Shown: positions 24,750 through 33,851 of the stretch, piece by piece
How positions within the stretch are numbered: the first letter of the stretch is position 1
Layout of the letters: every line of letters starts with the position of its first letter
Assembly (NCBI GenBank): GCA_964370815.1
Contig: CAYJKQ010000006.1
Coordinates: 62,001-126,000 of the forward strand
Length of the DNA: 64,000 bases
Origin: UBA12087 sp964370815
GTDB lineage: Bacteria; Chloroflexota; Anaerolineae; Anaerolineales; Villigracilaceae
Reading direction: 5' to 3'
Notes under the pieces: model-generated
What the model saw: only the letters and a program-made list of their open reading frames with translations
The model's database searches: none
What the model was told of the DNA's origin: nothing
Translations under genes and position numbers: made by a program

Positions 24750-26681
24750 ATGATTTTGAATAGTCTTCAAGGAAGATTAACCATCCTCTTTGCAGCATTT
24801 GCCTTACTCATGCTGGTATCTGTTGGCGCGATGGTATCGGGAAGTGATACTCAAAAACAGGATGCACTGGTCATCAATCTAGCTGGCCGTCAACGTATGT
24901 TGACCCAGCAGATGGCGCGTTTGGCAATTAAAGCTGGCGCTGGGGAAGAGACCATCAACACAGCATTGCAGAATACAGAGCAGGTTTTTGAGCAAACATT
25001 GCACGCTTTGATGGATGGTGGGACAGCTCCTTATTTCGCTGATACAACCGTCACGCTTCCACGAACAAACAACCTTGAGATTCGTTCTTCATTAAATGAA
25101 TTATATAACACTTGGAGAGATTTCCGTACCTTGCTCGACAATTTACAACAAACCCCCCGCAACGACCCATCTTTTTCGATTACCCTCCATACCATCGAAC
25201 AAAAATCTTCCACGCTAGCGGAACAAGCCGATGAAGCAGTGCGAATGTTCGAGGCAAGCTCCACCACGAAGATCAAACATCTGCGCTCCTTGCAGATCGG
25301 TTTTTTAGTCGGTGCTTTGATCTTTCTCAGCGTGGGAGCGTTCGTCACACGTCAGTCATTGCTAAGACCCTTGGGAGAGTTGGAGCGTGCAGCGAACAGC
25401 TTGGGAGAAAACGATCTCGAAACGCCGATCGAGGTCCAGGGTCCGAAGGAGATGCGCATATTGTCGCAAGCGTTTGAGTCTATGCGTGTGCGGCTGCGTT
25501 CGTCGTACCAGGAATTGCTGGCGGTTAACGTAAGCCTGGAGGAACGTGTCTTAATGCGCACACGTGAGTTAGAGACTTTTAATGAGGTCAGCCGGGAGAT
25601 CTCTTCGCGGCTTGACATTCAACAAGTGTTGAATTCAGTCACAGAAAAAGCGCGCTCGTTGATAGGCGGAGATGTAGCTTCAATTTGCCTGGTGGATGAG
25701 AACCAACATTGGATGAAATTACAGGCATCCAGCGGTCCGCAGAATGCAGTTGTCGGGAACACCATGCGTGCTGATGAAGAATTTACAGATACCGTTCTGG
25801 GTAACGAACAGGCAATGATCTGTGGGATAGGTTCATGCCAGGGCGGTTGCCGCATGTTATCCGAGGAATATCGCACCAGCCATCTGGCTGCACCGCTGCG
25901 TATTGGAGAACGCGTCATCGGAGCATTGTGTGTTGGAAGTAGTGCACAGAATAGTTTTTCCGCCGAGTCGGCAGATATACTGACCAAGCTGGCTAACGTT
26001 GCAGCCATTGCGATGGAGAATGCCCGCCTTTTCGCACAAGCAGAAAAAATGGCCACCCTTGATGAGCGCCGTCGCGTGGCAGTGGAGATGCATGATGGCT
26101 TGGGACAAACGCTCAGTTATCTCGGCCTTATGACCGACCAGGTGGTGAATTTGCTTTCAGATGGACAGGAAGGTGCCGCGCTCGAACGTTTACAGAAGAC
26201 ACGTGAGACGATCGGTAAAGCAACGAATGAAGTGCGCAGCGCTCTCTACAGCCTGATGGATGTATCACCATCGACAAAGGATATATGCACCCGTTTGCAT
26301 GATATGCTTGACGAATTTGCAACAGAGCATAACTTGAAAGCGTCATGGGAGTTGGACATTGTAGCAACGCCTGAATGTTCGTCTCAGGTGGCGGAGCATG
26401 TATTCAATATCACGCGTGAGGCTCTGAATAATATTGCCCATCATGCTCAGGCAAAACAAATACGCGTACGACTAGGGGAAGATAATGGTCTGTATTTATT
26501 AATAATAGAAGATGACGGAAAAGGATTCGATCAATCCCAACCCAAGCCGAGCGGACACTTTGGGTTGCAGATCATGCAAGCGCGGGGCGATCAGATCGGT
26601 GGACGGGTTACAATAGAATCCAAAGAAAGTATTGGGACGCTGGTCACATTGTCGTGGCCAAAGACCGAAGGAAACCAATGA
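24750..26681 (+). CDS. NarX-like nitrate/nitrite sensor histidine kinase
   Basis: A 643-residue membrane kinase. TM1 at 10-30, a periplasmic four-helix sensor (31-180) with a P-box-like segment VINLAGRQRMLTQQ (41-54) as in NarX/NarQ, TM2 at about 182-202, HAMP (203-260), a coiled coil, a GAF domain (about 280-430) containing several Cys (CGIGSCQGGC), HisKA_3 with the phospho-accepting H448 in MHDGLGQ, and an HATPase with DDGKGFD and GHFGLQIM. The response regulator starts within its stop (ATGA at 26678). The Cys-containing GAF may add a redox or Fe-S input. Nitrate/nitrite as ligand is inferred from the P-box and narG context. Confidence 0.88.
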   Translation: MILNSLQGRLTILFAAFALLMLVSVGAMVSGSDTQKQDALVINLAGRQRMLTQQMARLAIKAGAGEETINTALQNTEQVFEQTLHALMDGGTAPYFADTTVTLPRTNNLEIRSSLNELYNTWRDFRTLLDNLQQTPRNDPSFSITLHTIEQKSSTLAEQADEAVRMFEASSTTKIKHLRSLQIGFLVGALIFLSVGAFVTRQSLLRPLGELERAANSLGENDLETPIEVQGPKEMRILSQAFESMRVRLRSSYQELLAVNVSLEERVLMRTRELETFNEVSREISSRLDIQQVLNSVTEKARSLIGGDVASICLVDENQHWMKLQASSGPQNAVVGNTMRADEEFTDTVLGNEQAMICGIGSCQGGCRMLSEEYRTSHLAAPLRIGERVIGALCVGSSAQNSFSAESADILTKLANVAAIAMENARLFAQAEKMATLDERRRVAVEMHDGLGQTLSYLGLMTDQVVNLLSDGQEGAALERLQKTRETIGKATNEVRSALYSLMDVSPSTKDICTRLHDMLDEFATEHNLKASWELDIVATPECSSQVAEHVFNITREALNNIAHHAQAKQIRVRLGEDNGLYLLIIEDDGKGFDQSQPKPSGHFGLQIMQARGDQIGGRVTIESKESIGTLVTLSWPKTEGNQ

Positions 26682-27328
26682 GCCGTTACCGCATTTTACT
26701 GGCAGACGATCACGCCTTGTTCCGCGAGGGGCTGGCTGGGATCATCAACGCCCAAACCGATCTGGAAATGGTCGGCGAAGCCAATGACGGGCTGGAAGCC
26801 TTTGTTAAAGCCCAGGAACTTAAACCCGACCTGATCTTGATGGATGTGCAAATGCCTGGCATGGACGGGCTGGAAGCCACACACCGGATCAAACAGGTTT
26901 TGCCGGAGACCATCATCGTCATGCTGACCGTTCGCGATGATGACGAAAAACTTTTTCAAGCGCTCAAGAACGGCGCACAAGGTTACCTGCTTAAAGATAT
27001 TCGCTCACAGGAGTTGTTGGAAATGTTGCGCGGCGCGTTGCACGGCGAAGCGGCACTATCTTCAGCAATGGCCGGGAGAATGCTTTCCGAATTCCGCCGT
27101 TTGAGCAAAGGCGGATCACCTGAGCAGGATGATGAAAACAGATTGACCGAGCGTGAACAGGAGGTGCTATTGCATGCGTCCCGGGGTGAAAGTGACAAGG
27201 AGATCGCGGAGGCATTGACCATCAGCCTGAACACGGTAAAGACGCATATCCGCAACATTCTGGCGAAATTGCACGTACGCAATCGACGCGAGGCAGCAAA
27301 AGTGGCAAAAGACAGGGGGTCGGTCTAA
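26678..27328 (+). CDS. NarL/LuxR-type response regulator
   Basis: 216 residues. Receiver with acidic pair D10/D11, phospho-acceptor D56 in LILMDVQMPGMDG and a conserved Lys in GYLLKDI (about 107). The C-terminal GerE/LuxR HTH is LTEREQEVLLHAS then ISLNTVKTHIRNILAKL. Start overlaps the kinase stop by ATGA, so kinase and regulator are made together. Likely targets are narG and the associated cytochrome genes; no NarL heptamer was searched for systematically. Confidence 0.92.
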   Translation: MSRYRILLADDHALFREGLAGIINAQTDLEMVGEANDGLEAFVKAQELKPDLILMDVQMPGMDGLEATHRIKQVLPETIIVMLTVRDDDEKLFQALKNGAQGYLLKDIRSQELLEMLRGALHGEAALSSAMAGRMLSEFRRLSKGGSPEQDDENRLTEREQEVLLHASRGESDKEIAEALTISLNTVKTHIRNILAKLHVRNRREAAKVAKDRGSV

Positions 27329-28066
27329 AGTGAAATTTTGGAACCACTGGATTTTAATACGCACGGTGATGGGATTTGAGCGCTTGTGAACACAGCAAAA
27401 AATAAGGAGATAATTCAACCACTGTTTGAATAAGCTGGCAAACCCTCAGGATGGGTTGGATTTGTTTTTAGGGGATGAAAATTGTTGGATAACACTTTTT
27501 AAAATTATTTACCCACTCCAAGATTAGAAACAATTACTTCTTTTTCCAGAATAGAGAGTTATATATAAATCATTCTTTCTTCATTCTTGAAAGTCAGGTC
27601 AAAATAATCTATTCTAGATTTGTAATTCCTGATCCAACTAGAAGAAGAGAATTAATATTACCCGGATTCTGCGTCGCCGGATCAGTCAAATGTAGACTTT
27701 TTTAAAAGAATCCCACTTTCGGTGTAAAAAAAATTGGGCAAATAATAATCAATTTCAAGCCAAAACCGCTACTTACCCACTATTGTGATGCGTTTTTGGA
27801 TTTCTCATCAGGCTCATGATTTCACCTAATGGGTGAATCGGAAAATTTCTGATCGGGATACCATGTTAATATTTTGAGGAAAAGAAAATATACTCTGAGG
27901 ATGTTTCCCTGATCAGTAAACTACCACCGCTTTTGGCGGTGGTAGTTTATTCGACGTGGATTTTCAGTAGAACACATTCCACCCGTGGAGGAGAAAGGAG
28001 AGTGACCGTAAGGATAAGCATATGCTGTAATTGTTCTCATTTCAAACCAAGCCAAAGGAGAATCGA
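27329..28066. other. 738-bp intergenic region with one strong hairpin
   Basis: AT-rich, no supported gene. A perfect 13-bp stem AAACTACCACCGC / GCGGTGGTAGTTT with loop TTTTG lies at 27918-27948. It is followed by ATTCG rather than a T-run, so it may be a weak terminator or a small RNA structure. The right end holds AAAGGAG for the gene at 28067. Confidence 0.5.
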
Positions 28067-28429
28067 ATGAGCAAGAAACTTCAAATCACCCTGTATGTGA
28101 TCGCCTTTTACCTTACCGTCTTCGGCGTTCTCTTCCTGTTCCTACCCAGTGTCGCTGAAAAAGTGCTGTCCACCAGCCTGCCTGACACCGCCTTGAACAT
28201 GCTCTACGGTCAACTGTCGCTTACTTTCGCGTATGTGGCTTTCCTGGCTGCCCGCGGCGGAGACGGAGCCAGCAAACTGGCGCGTGTCATCCTGGTACTC
28301 ACCACCGGCCACGTTGTAGTCTTCGGCTTTCAACTGATATCGGGCATGCTGACCTTTGCCCAGGCAGGACCTCCGCTGATCATCAACACGATTTTCACCA
28401 TCCTGTTATTTATTTTCCGCAAGGCATGA
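28067..28429 (+). CDS. 4-TM small membrane protein
   Basis: 120 residues from ATG 28067 (AAAGGAGAATCGA upstream). Four hydrophobic segments at about 6-27, 44-62, 70-90 and 98-118; no charged motif or known domain. Similar in size and layout to DUF4345-type proteins such as 55982-56332. It heads a group of stress or unknown genes. Function unknown. Confidence 0.65.
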   Translation: MSKKLQITLYVIAFYLTVFGVLFLFLPSVAEKVLSTSLPDTALNMLYGQLSLTFAYVAFLAARGGDGASKLARVILVLTTGHVVVFGFQLISGMLTFAQAGPPLIINTIFTILLFIFRKA

Positions 28430-28515
28430 AAGGCTGAATTGGGTTGCGGGGGCTGTCTGTTGCCAGCCCCTGAGGTAACTGGATCCAGGATACTGGCTGG
28501 CAAGGAGAAGAAGAG

Positions 28516-29226
28516 ATGAGCAATCCTTCTCGACTGAAATCGAATATACGGAAGAAGACAAGGACACAGAGGAGGATCATATCTCCTGGAAATGAAAACC
28601 GTTCGGAAAAGTTGTGGGCTACGCGGGGAGTGGAGGATGTTTTCTTCCAGCGCGAAGCGCAGGTCACATGGTGGTCCGTGTTGGGAGGTATAGCAGTGGC
28701 TGCATTGCTGACCAAACTGGATACCCTGTTGCTTGCATTTAAACTGGGCGAGAGGTATTTAGCTCTCTATTTCCTGGCAACATGTTTGGTGATCATAAAT
28801 TCCTGGGTACAAACTGCCTGGGGCAGCCTTGTACTAAAATGGCCCATATCAATCTCCACCTCGATTTCGATTTTCTTTCAAGGTCTATTAATGTCAATAG
28901 CCGCGCTTAGCATAACGAATCCTGCGATTTGGTATGCAGCGATGACCGGGGTGATTCTTACCCACCTTTTCAACCAACTGGTTTTTTCGAAAAGCCACGG
29001 CTGGATGGCTTTTCCAACTGAGATGATTGACCAGGCACGCGCAAACAACTGGATTTATTCCATTCTTGCCGTTATCGGGGTGTCATCCAGTATTTATCTT
29101 GCGTTACAACCCAGTGTCAATGCTGAAATAGGTTTTGGGATTGCAGCAGTGTTGATTTCTATTTTTGCACTTGTGAAGGAACATTCAAGTATGAATGAAG
29201 AAAAGCGAAGAATGAGAATTGCATAG
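28516..29226 (+). CDS. Membrane protein, 3' end duplicated downstream
   Basis: 236 residues: a basic cytoplasmic N-terminus (1-50) and about five to six hydrophobic segments, ending with the charged tail EEKRRMRIA. AAGGAGAAGAAG precedes the ATG. No family recognised. Its last 80 codons, the following intergenic bases and the first 8 codons of the acetyltransferase (28987-29263) recur at 33546-33822 with only a few mismatches, so this gene belonged to a tandem duplication. Confidence 0.65.
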   Translation: MSNPSRLKSNIRKKTRTQRRIISPGNENRSEKLWATRGVEDVFFQREAQVTWWSVLGGIAVAALLTKLDTLLLAFKLGERYLALYFLATCLVIINSWVQTAWGSLVLKWPISISTSISIFFQGLLMSIAALSITNPAIWYAAMTGVILTHLFNQLVFSKSHGWMAFPTEMIDQARANNWIYSILAVIGVSSSIYLALQPSVNAEIGFGIAAVLISIFALVKEHSSMNEEKRRMRIA

Positions 29227-29239
29227 CAGAGGATATTGA

Positions 29240-30061
29240 ATGACAATCGTCCAAGCGTTGGAAGAAAACGCCCTCGCTTACTATCAAGGGATCACTCGCT
29301 TATTGGGTGGTCAATGGGTTGAAGATGAACAGGTCACCTGGTTCACAACGGGGCATCGAAGCCTGTTCCGCTTCAATGGAGTTCTTCATACAGCCATACC
29401 GCAAGACCAGAAATTGGACAAAGTTCTAGACCCGCTTCTAGCTATGTTCCAGTCCAAGGATTTACCCTTTTTTTGGGTGGATTGGGAAATCGTCGGCACA
29501 CCGGGGTTGGGCGATTATCTGAGATCCAAAAATGTACCATGGATACACATCAACGGGATGCCCACCATGTCACGTGGATTGGACGATCTCCCCGCCAGTA
29601 CCCTGCCAAAAGAAGTGGATATCATTCGAGTGCAAAGTCAACAGGAACAGGCAGATTGGCTGGATGTTTTTATGGAAGGCTTTCAAGAACCGGAAGCAGC
29701 ACGCCAAGATTTTCAGGAATTTCTCGTCAAATCCATGACTGAACCGCAGGCTGTCTTCGAACATTACCTGGCGTATTGGCAGGGAAAGCCATGCGCGGTC
29801 TCGACTCTGCTGCATTCCCGCACATGTGCCGGGATCTACCATGTCACCACGCTACCCTCATTCCGTGGGCGTGGACTGGGCAATGCCCTCACGCTCTCCC
29901 CCATGCACGCTGCCAGGAATGCAGGGTATTCGGAGATTGTTCTGTTCGCCACTTCCTCCGGATTCCCTGTCTATCAACGCCTGGGATTCAGCACAGTCTC
30001 CACCGCTGATCTCTTTGCCTTGAACGAAAAACGAGACGGAACATCCGCCCTCAATGCGTGA
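29240..30061 (+). CDS. GNAT-family acetyltransferase with chimeric C-terminus
   Basis: 273 residues. The C-terminal half contains the acetyl-CoA-binding region of GNAT enzymes: GIYHVTTLPSFRGRGLGNAL (R/Q-x-x-G-x-G/A loop RGRGLG) then HAARNAGYSEIVLFATSSGFPVYQRLGF. The N-terminal half is an extra domain. The last dozen codons (from base 30026) are not its own: the DNA there is a copy of the dinB-like gene (34511 onward) read in another frame, so the natural end was replaced by recombination. The catalytic core is complete, so it may still work. Substrate unknown. Confidence 0.85.
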   Translation: MTIVQALEENALAYYQGITRLLGGQWVEDEQVTWFTTGHRSLFRFNGVLHTAIPQDQKLDKVLDPLLAMFQSKDLPFFWVDWEIVGTPGLGDYLRSKNVPWIHINGMPTMSRGLDDLPASTLPKEVDIIRVQSQQEQADWLDVFMEGFQEPEAARQDFQEFLVKSMTEPQAVFEHYLAYWQGKPCAVSTLLHSRTCAGIYHVTTLPSFRGRGLGNALTLSPMHAARNAGYSEIVLFATSSGFPVYQRLGFSTVSTADLFALNEKRDGTSALNA

Positions 30062-30245
30062 AATTTTCGACACGTAGCATGTCTTTTACGCGGAGACTCT
30101 CCGCAAACTGGAGTCGCTTCCTCTCGTTGATTGGTGGCGCACAGGCGAGCATGAAGAATTCGGCACGGTAACCCTCCGCCAGCAGGTCAGTTATATTGCC
30201 TCGCACGAGAGTACGCATCTTTCGCAAATCAAGGCGTTGTGTGGA
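30026..30245 (+). pseudogene. Fragment of dinB-like gene (3' end)
   Basis: About 220 bases nearly identical to 34511-34730, the last quarter of the dinB-like gene at 33852-34733 (offset 4485). No start or zinc-ribbon part is present. It is fused to the 3' end of the acetyltransferase gene. Together with the truncated copy at 33546-33822 it shows a tandem duplication followed by complementary deletions. From 30246 to 30458 nothing is recognised. Confidence 0.85.
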
Positions 30246-30458
30246 TAGTTTTTATCAATGAAAATCTCAAACCTAATTGGTCAGCTCTCTAAAAATTGCT
30301 TTGTGCGCTGGACGAAGTCATTGGTTCATCCAGCCGACGTAATGGAATGAAGGCACTTCCAAAAGAGAATGATTTTAGAAATGAATCGATTGGTTGAATG
30401 AGTTTGTACTGTTATTGTAATTCTAAAACCCAGAAGAAACGCGAAGGATGCTAACACA

Positions 30459-30953
30459 ATGAAAGAGGACGACCCAAAATCCAACTTCGAAGATTTGAGA
30501 GTAGGCTATAGTGGAATTGTGGATTATCACAACAACCTGGTGCAAATACGTTTCACAGTAATTGGACTCTCTATCGCTGCGGATGGTTTTCTTGCCAGCG
30601 CTTTTTTTCAACCCGACAACGCTATTCTTTCCAGGATCATCATCTCAATACTTGGTATTATTCTTACATTCGTCTGTGGAATGCTGGAAATTCGCACGTT
30701 CCAACTTTTGAACAAGCTTTTAAAAGGGGGGTATAAACTGGAAAAAGTATTTGGGTTTAAAGAAGATCAGGGATTTTTCTCCATCTTGATGCAAAACCAA
30801 ATAGTCCCTCGGGTCTTAAGCAAACCACTGAAAGGGTCGGCAAAGAGGGAAAAACTCACATTCTCCCATTCGGTTATGTTCGGTCTGCTCTATGTGTGTG
30901 TCTTTATTTTTTGGCTGTTATTGCTTGCTTTTGTGCTCTTGAAAATTGTATGA
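30459..30953 (+). CDS. Membrane protein, 3-4 TM
   Basis: 164 residues with an acidic N-terminus, hydrophobic segments at about 34-55, 61-80 and 136-162, and a basic loop between. The AT-richer composition and poor ribosome site differ from neighbours. It separates the dinB fragment from the SCO6745-like gene and may be an insertion into the duplicated unit. No known domain. Confidence 0.55.
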   Translation: MKEDDPKSNFEDLRVGYSGIVDYHNNLVQIRFTVIGLSIAADGFLASAFFQPDNAILSRIIISILGIILTFVCGMLEIRTFQLLNKLLKGGYKLEKVFGFKEDQGFFSILMQNQIVPRVLSKPLKGSAKREKLTFSHSVMFGLLYVCVFIFWLLLLAFVLLKIV

Positions 30954-31021
30954 CAAGTATAACAAAAGGTACTCGGTGTAGTGACCGAGGTTTTGCACTT
31001 GGAAAGCATGAGGAGATTTTC

Positions 31022-31921
31022 ATGAACCTAAATTCGATCTGGTCTGTTCTCGAAGACACATTCGACATGCTCAGCGGTTATGGCTTCGCGGCAATGGATA
31101 AAGCCGCCACGGAGATGGAACTCAAGCCTGATTGGTCAACCTGGCTTTTTGCCATCTGGCTCTTCGGCTCCGAACCCTTTACCACCACCCATTTCATGCA
31201 GATATTCCCTTACGGGCTGGCTCGCCGGAACGATGAGCGCTTTGTCTCAGCCGTACAACATGGATATTTGAATTCGGATGGGAAAAATGGATACACTCCC
31301 ACCGGGAAGGGAATGAAAGCAGCACAAAGGGTGTGGCGGGCAGCAGGCGATTCACTGATGCCTTTGAAACCGATGCCCGAAGCGCACATGGATAAAACCT
31401 TTGATTATCTTGCGCGGCTTGGCGACGCTTCACTTTCTGCTCCCGAACCTCCGTCCCACTACTTCATGTCTCATAAGCGGGAGAATTATCAACAATTTAA
31501 AGTGTTGTACCCGCTGGAAAGATTCGTTGTTCTTTTTGGCGAATTAGCTGCTTACCGCGACGATTGCTACTTCTCCACATGGGGAGCGAAACGAGTCGAG
31601 GGTCACGCCTGGGAAATGCTCGATCAACTGGTCCAAAGCGGGTCACTAACCTTCGAAGGACTCCACGAAAAACTCGGCAGGCGCGGCGTCACAGAGGAAG
31701 TCCATGCGGAGGATGTGAGGGAACTTGCGCGGCACAGATGGGTGGAGGAGGCTTCGGGGAAGATTCAAGTCACATCAGCGGGCAGACAGGTGCGGGCGGA
31801 GGTCGAAGCGGAGACGGAGCGTCTCTTCTTCGCACCGTGGTCGTGTTTGAATGGAGCCGAGTTTGAAGAATTGTCCAGTTTGTCCGTGCAACTAAGCGAT
31901 GGATTAAAAGGAACTCGATGA
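31022..31921 (+). CDS. SCO6745/MarR-like helical protein
   Basis: 299 residues from ATG 31022 (GAGGAGATTTTC upstream); an upstream in-frame extension overlaps the previous gene and is discarded. Helical N-terminal half; the C-terminal half contains a winged-helix-like segment (FEGLHEKLGRRGVTEEV then VTSAGRQVRAEVEAETERL) and the closing motif FFAPWSCL, recalling the SCO6745 family of helix-turn-helix/DinB-like actinobacterial proteins. A truncated paralog lies at 34754-34909 after the second dinB copy, so the two genes were neighbours before the duplication decayed. Function unknown. Confidence 0.55.
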   Translation: MNLNSIWSVLEDTFDMLSGYGFAAMDKAATEMELKPDWSTWLFAIWLFGSEPFTTTHFMQIFPYGLARRNDERFVSAVQHGYLNSDGKNGYTPTGKGMKAAQRVWRAAGDSLMPLKPMPEAHMDKTFDYLARLGDASLSAPEPPSHYFMSHKRENYQQFKVLYPLERFVVLFGELAAYRDDCYFSTWGAKRVEGHAWEMLDQLVQSGSLTFEGLHEKLGRRGVTEEVHAEDVRELARHRWVEEASGKIQVTSAGRQVRAEVEAETERLFFAPWSCLNGAEFEELSSLSVQLSDGLKGTR

Positions 31922-31935
31922 AAGAGAGGTAAACC

Positions 31936-32418
31936 ATGTTATTCGACACCATCCATAGAATCCTCAGCAAAGCCGCCCCGCTCGTAGCCATTTTCGGCGT
32001 CGTCATCGCCTTAATCCAACTGCGCGGACAAAACCGCCTGCGCCAGATGGACACCGTCATGCGGATGTATTCGACATTCGGGCATGATTCTTTCCTGCAT
32101 CACCACCATCGAGTGATGAACTGGAAGCACGACACCTACGAAGCGTTCAAGAAGAAAGGCACAGAAGAGGACAATGTTTCCCTCATGGCGGTCAGCGTGT
32201 TCTTCGAGAACATGGGGCTGCTCTACAAGCGCGGGCTTGCGCCTCTCGATCTCCTGGACGACCTACTCTCAGGACCGATCACCTCAACGTGGAAAAAAGT
32301 GAAACCGCTATGGGTCGGCTTGCGCGCTGAAAACAGCCAACCGCAATGGGCGGAGTGGTTCGAATTACTCAGCGAAGATATGATCAAACGGCTGGAGCAA
32401 CTTGAGAATAAAAAATAA
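31936..32418 (+). CDS. Membrane-anchored hypothetical protein (DUF4760-like)
   Basis: 160 residues: one N-terminal membrane helix (about 12-28), then a soluble helical domain with HHHHR (about 55-59), VSVFFENMGLLYKRGL and ISTWKKVKPLW-type phrases seen in DUF4760-like proteins. AGAGAGGT lies before the ATG. Located between the SCO6745-like and VOC genes in the same direction, probably co-transcribed. Function unknown. Confidence 0.6.
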   Translation: MLFDTIHRILSKAAPLVAIFGVVIALIQLRGQNRLRQMDTVMRMYSTFGHDSFLHHHHRVMNWKHDTYEAFKKKGTEEDNVSLMAVSVFFENMGLLYKRGLAPLDLLDDLLSGPITSTWKKVKPLWVGLRAENSQPQWAEWFELLSEDMIKRLEQLENKK

Positions 32419-32429
32419 CCGGAGAAACC

Positions 32430-32843
32430 ATGAAAAACAAAATTCACCCCATCCTTGAATTACGCGTCGCCATCACCACCAACGATTATGAACGCCTGGT
32501 CAAATTCTATTGCAACGGACTCGGTCTCGAACCCGCAGCCATCTGGAACAACGATGGAGGCCGCGCCCTCATGCTCGAAATGGGCAAAGCCACCCTTGAA
32601 TTGTTCGATGAACGGCAGGCGGAGGTCGTTGACCAACTCGAAGCGGGCAAACGCATCAGCGGGCAGATCCGCTTCGCGTTGCAGGTTCCAGATCTAAAGT
32701 CCGCCATGGAGCGCTTGCTTGCCAACGGCGCGACGCTAGTGCACCCACCCGTCCGGACTCCGTGGGGCGATACCAACGTACGTCTGCAAGACCCAGACGG
32801 AATGCAAATCACGTTGTTTCAACCCAGCAATCCATCCGCGTGA
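32430..32843 (+). CDS. VOC-superfamily (glyoxalase/bleomycin-resistance-like) protein
   Basis: 137 residues, two beta-alpha-beta-beta-beta modules: LRVAITTNDYERLVKFYCNGLGL at the start and FALQVPDLKSAMERLLANGA in the second half, ending WGDTNVRLQDPDGMQITLFQ, the usual VOC closing motif. Metal-ligand positions are partly replaced, so it could be a binding protein rather than an enzyme. CCGGAGAAACC upstream. The neighbouring OsmC gene suggests a detoxification group. Substrate unknown. Confidence 0.85.
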   Translation: MKNKIHPILELRVAITTNDYERLVKFYCNGLGLEPAAIWNNDGGRALMLEMGKATLELFDERQAEVVDQLEAGKRISGQIRFALQVPDLKSAMERLLANGATLVHPPVRTPWGDTNVRLQDPDGMQITLFQPSNPSA

Positions 32844-32931
32844 TCGGTTAGATCGTTCAGCAAATCGAATATCCCATCCCCGTTTTTAGTGTTCATCCGA
32901 TCAAATTCTTCAAAAAGCAAAGGAGAAAACC

Positions 32932-33438
32932 ATGAGCGAAGTTTCAGAAATCAACGACGTCAATGTCCCCGAATTGTTGGAGTTCAAAAATACTTGCGCA
33001 CAACACCCGGAACAAGCCGACCGCAATCCTGCACTGGTGGCGCATTGGGAGGGCGGGTCGCGGGCGCGGGTCGAATTCAACGGCATGACCCTACACCTCG
33101 GCGGAGATGGCGAGTTCAACGCCATGCAGATGCTCCTCGCCACTTTCGCCGCCTGTGACGTGGACTTGATCGCCATGCACGCCTCCTTCCTGGGACTCAA
33201 GATCCAATCCCTCTCAGTGGCAGCGACGGGGCATTTCAACGTCCGCTCGTATCTCGGTCTGGAAGGCGCGCCTGGTTCGGGTTACGACAGCATTTCCTAC
33301 ACCGTGCGAATCTCCGTCCCCAACGCGACACCCGAACAGATCACCCACCTGCGCGAGCGTTGTGAGAGTTCCTCACCTGTCGGCGACTCATTGTCGCGCC
33401 CCATCCCGCTGAAATTGGAATTCGCAGCGGAAACATAA
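32932..33438 (+). CDS. OsmC-family peroxiredoxin-like protein
   Basis: 168 residues with the OsmC fold. The two redox Cys positions are present: TFAACDVDLIAM (about Cys 68) and LRERCESSSPVGDSL (about Cys 146), the C-terminal one in the family's conserved C-P/S-V context. An N-terminal extension of about 25 residues precedes the fold. AAAGGAGAAAACC upstream. OsmC/Ohr proteins reduce organic hydroperoxides with thiol partners in the cytoplasm. Confidence 0.85.
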   Translation: MSEVSEINDVNVPELLEFKNTCAQHPEQADRNPALVAHWEGGSRARVEFNGMTLHLGGDGEFNAMQMLLATFAACDVDLIAMHASFLGLKIQSLSVAATGHFNVRSYLGLEGAPGSGYDSISYTVRISVPNATPEQITHLRERCESSSPVGDSLSRPIPLKLEFAAET

Positions 33439-33545
33439 AAGTGTGCCGCAAAATGAATATTGTATGTCAGTTTTCGGACTGACGCTCCTACTTTTATACA
33501 AGGAGTAAAAATGGACATTGCACATCATAACCCTAGTTTATACCA

Positions 33546-33822
33546 TCGAAAAGCCACGGCTGGATGGCTTTTCCAACTGAGATGATTGACCAGGCACGCG
33601 CAAACAACTGGATTTATTCCATTCTTGCCGTTATCGGGGTGTCATCCAGTATTTATCTTGCGTTACAACCCAGTGTCAATGCTGAAATAGGTTTTGGGAT
33701 TGCAGCAGTGTTGATTTCTATTTTTGCACTTGTGAAGGAACATTCAAGTATGAATGAAGAAAAGCGGAGAATGAGAATTGCATAACAGAGGAGATTGAAT
33801 GACAATCGTCCAAGCGTTGGAA
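33546..33822 (+). pseudogene. Duplicated fragment: 3' end of membrane gene plus 5' end of GNAT gene
   Basis: 277 bases matching 28987-29263 (offset 4559) with only a few substitutions. They cover the last 80 codons of the membrane protein gene, the intergenic bases and the first 8 codons of the acetyltransferase, then break off 29 bases before the dinB-like gene. A 73-codon frame survives in it but lacks the protein's N-terminal two thirds. It marks the left edge of the second copy of a tandem duplication. Confidence 0.9.
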
Positions 33823-33851
33823 ACCTAAGTTTAACAAATGGAGGTAATATT

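Noticed and set aside
27918..27948. Strong hairpin as a riboswitch or CRISPR-type repeat
   Set aside because: It is a single simple stem-loop with no second copy and no conserved aptamer features; kept only as a hairpin.
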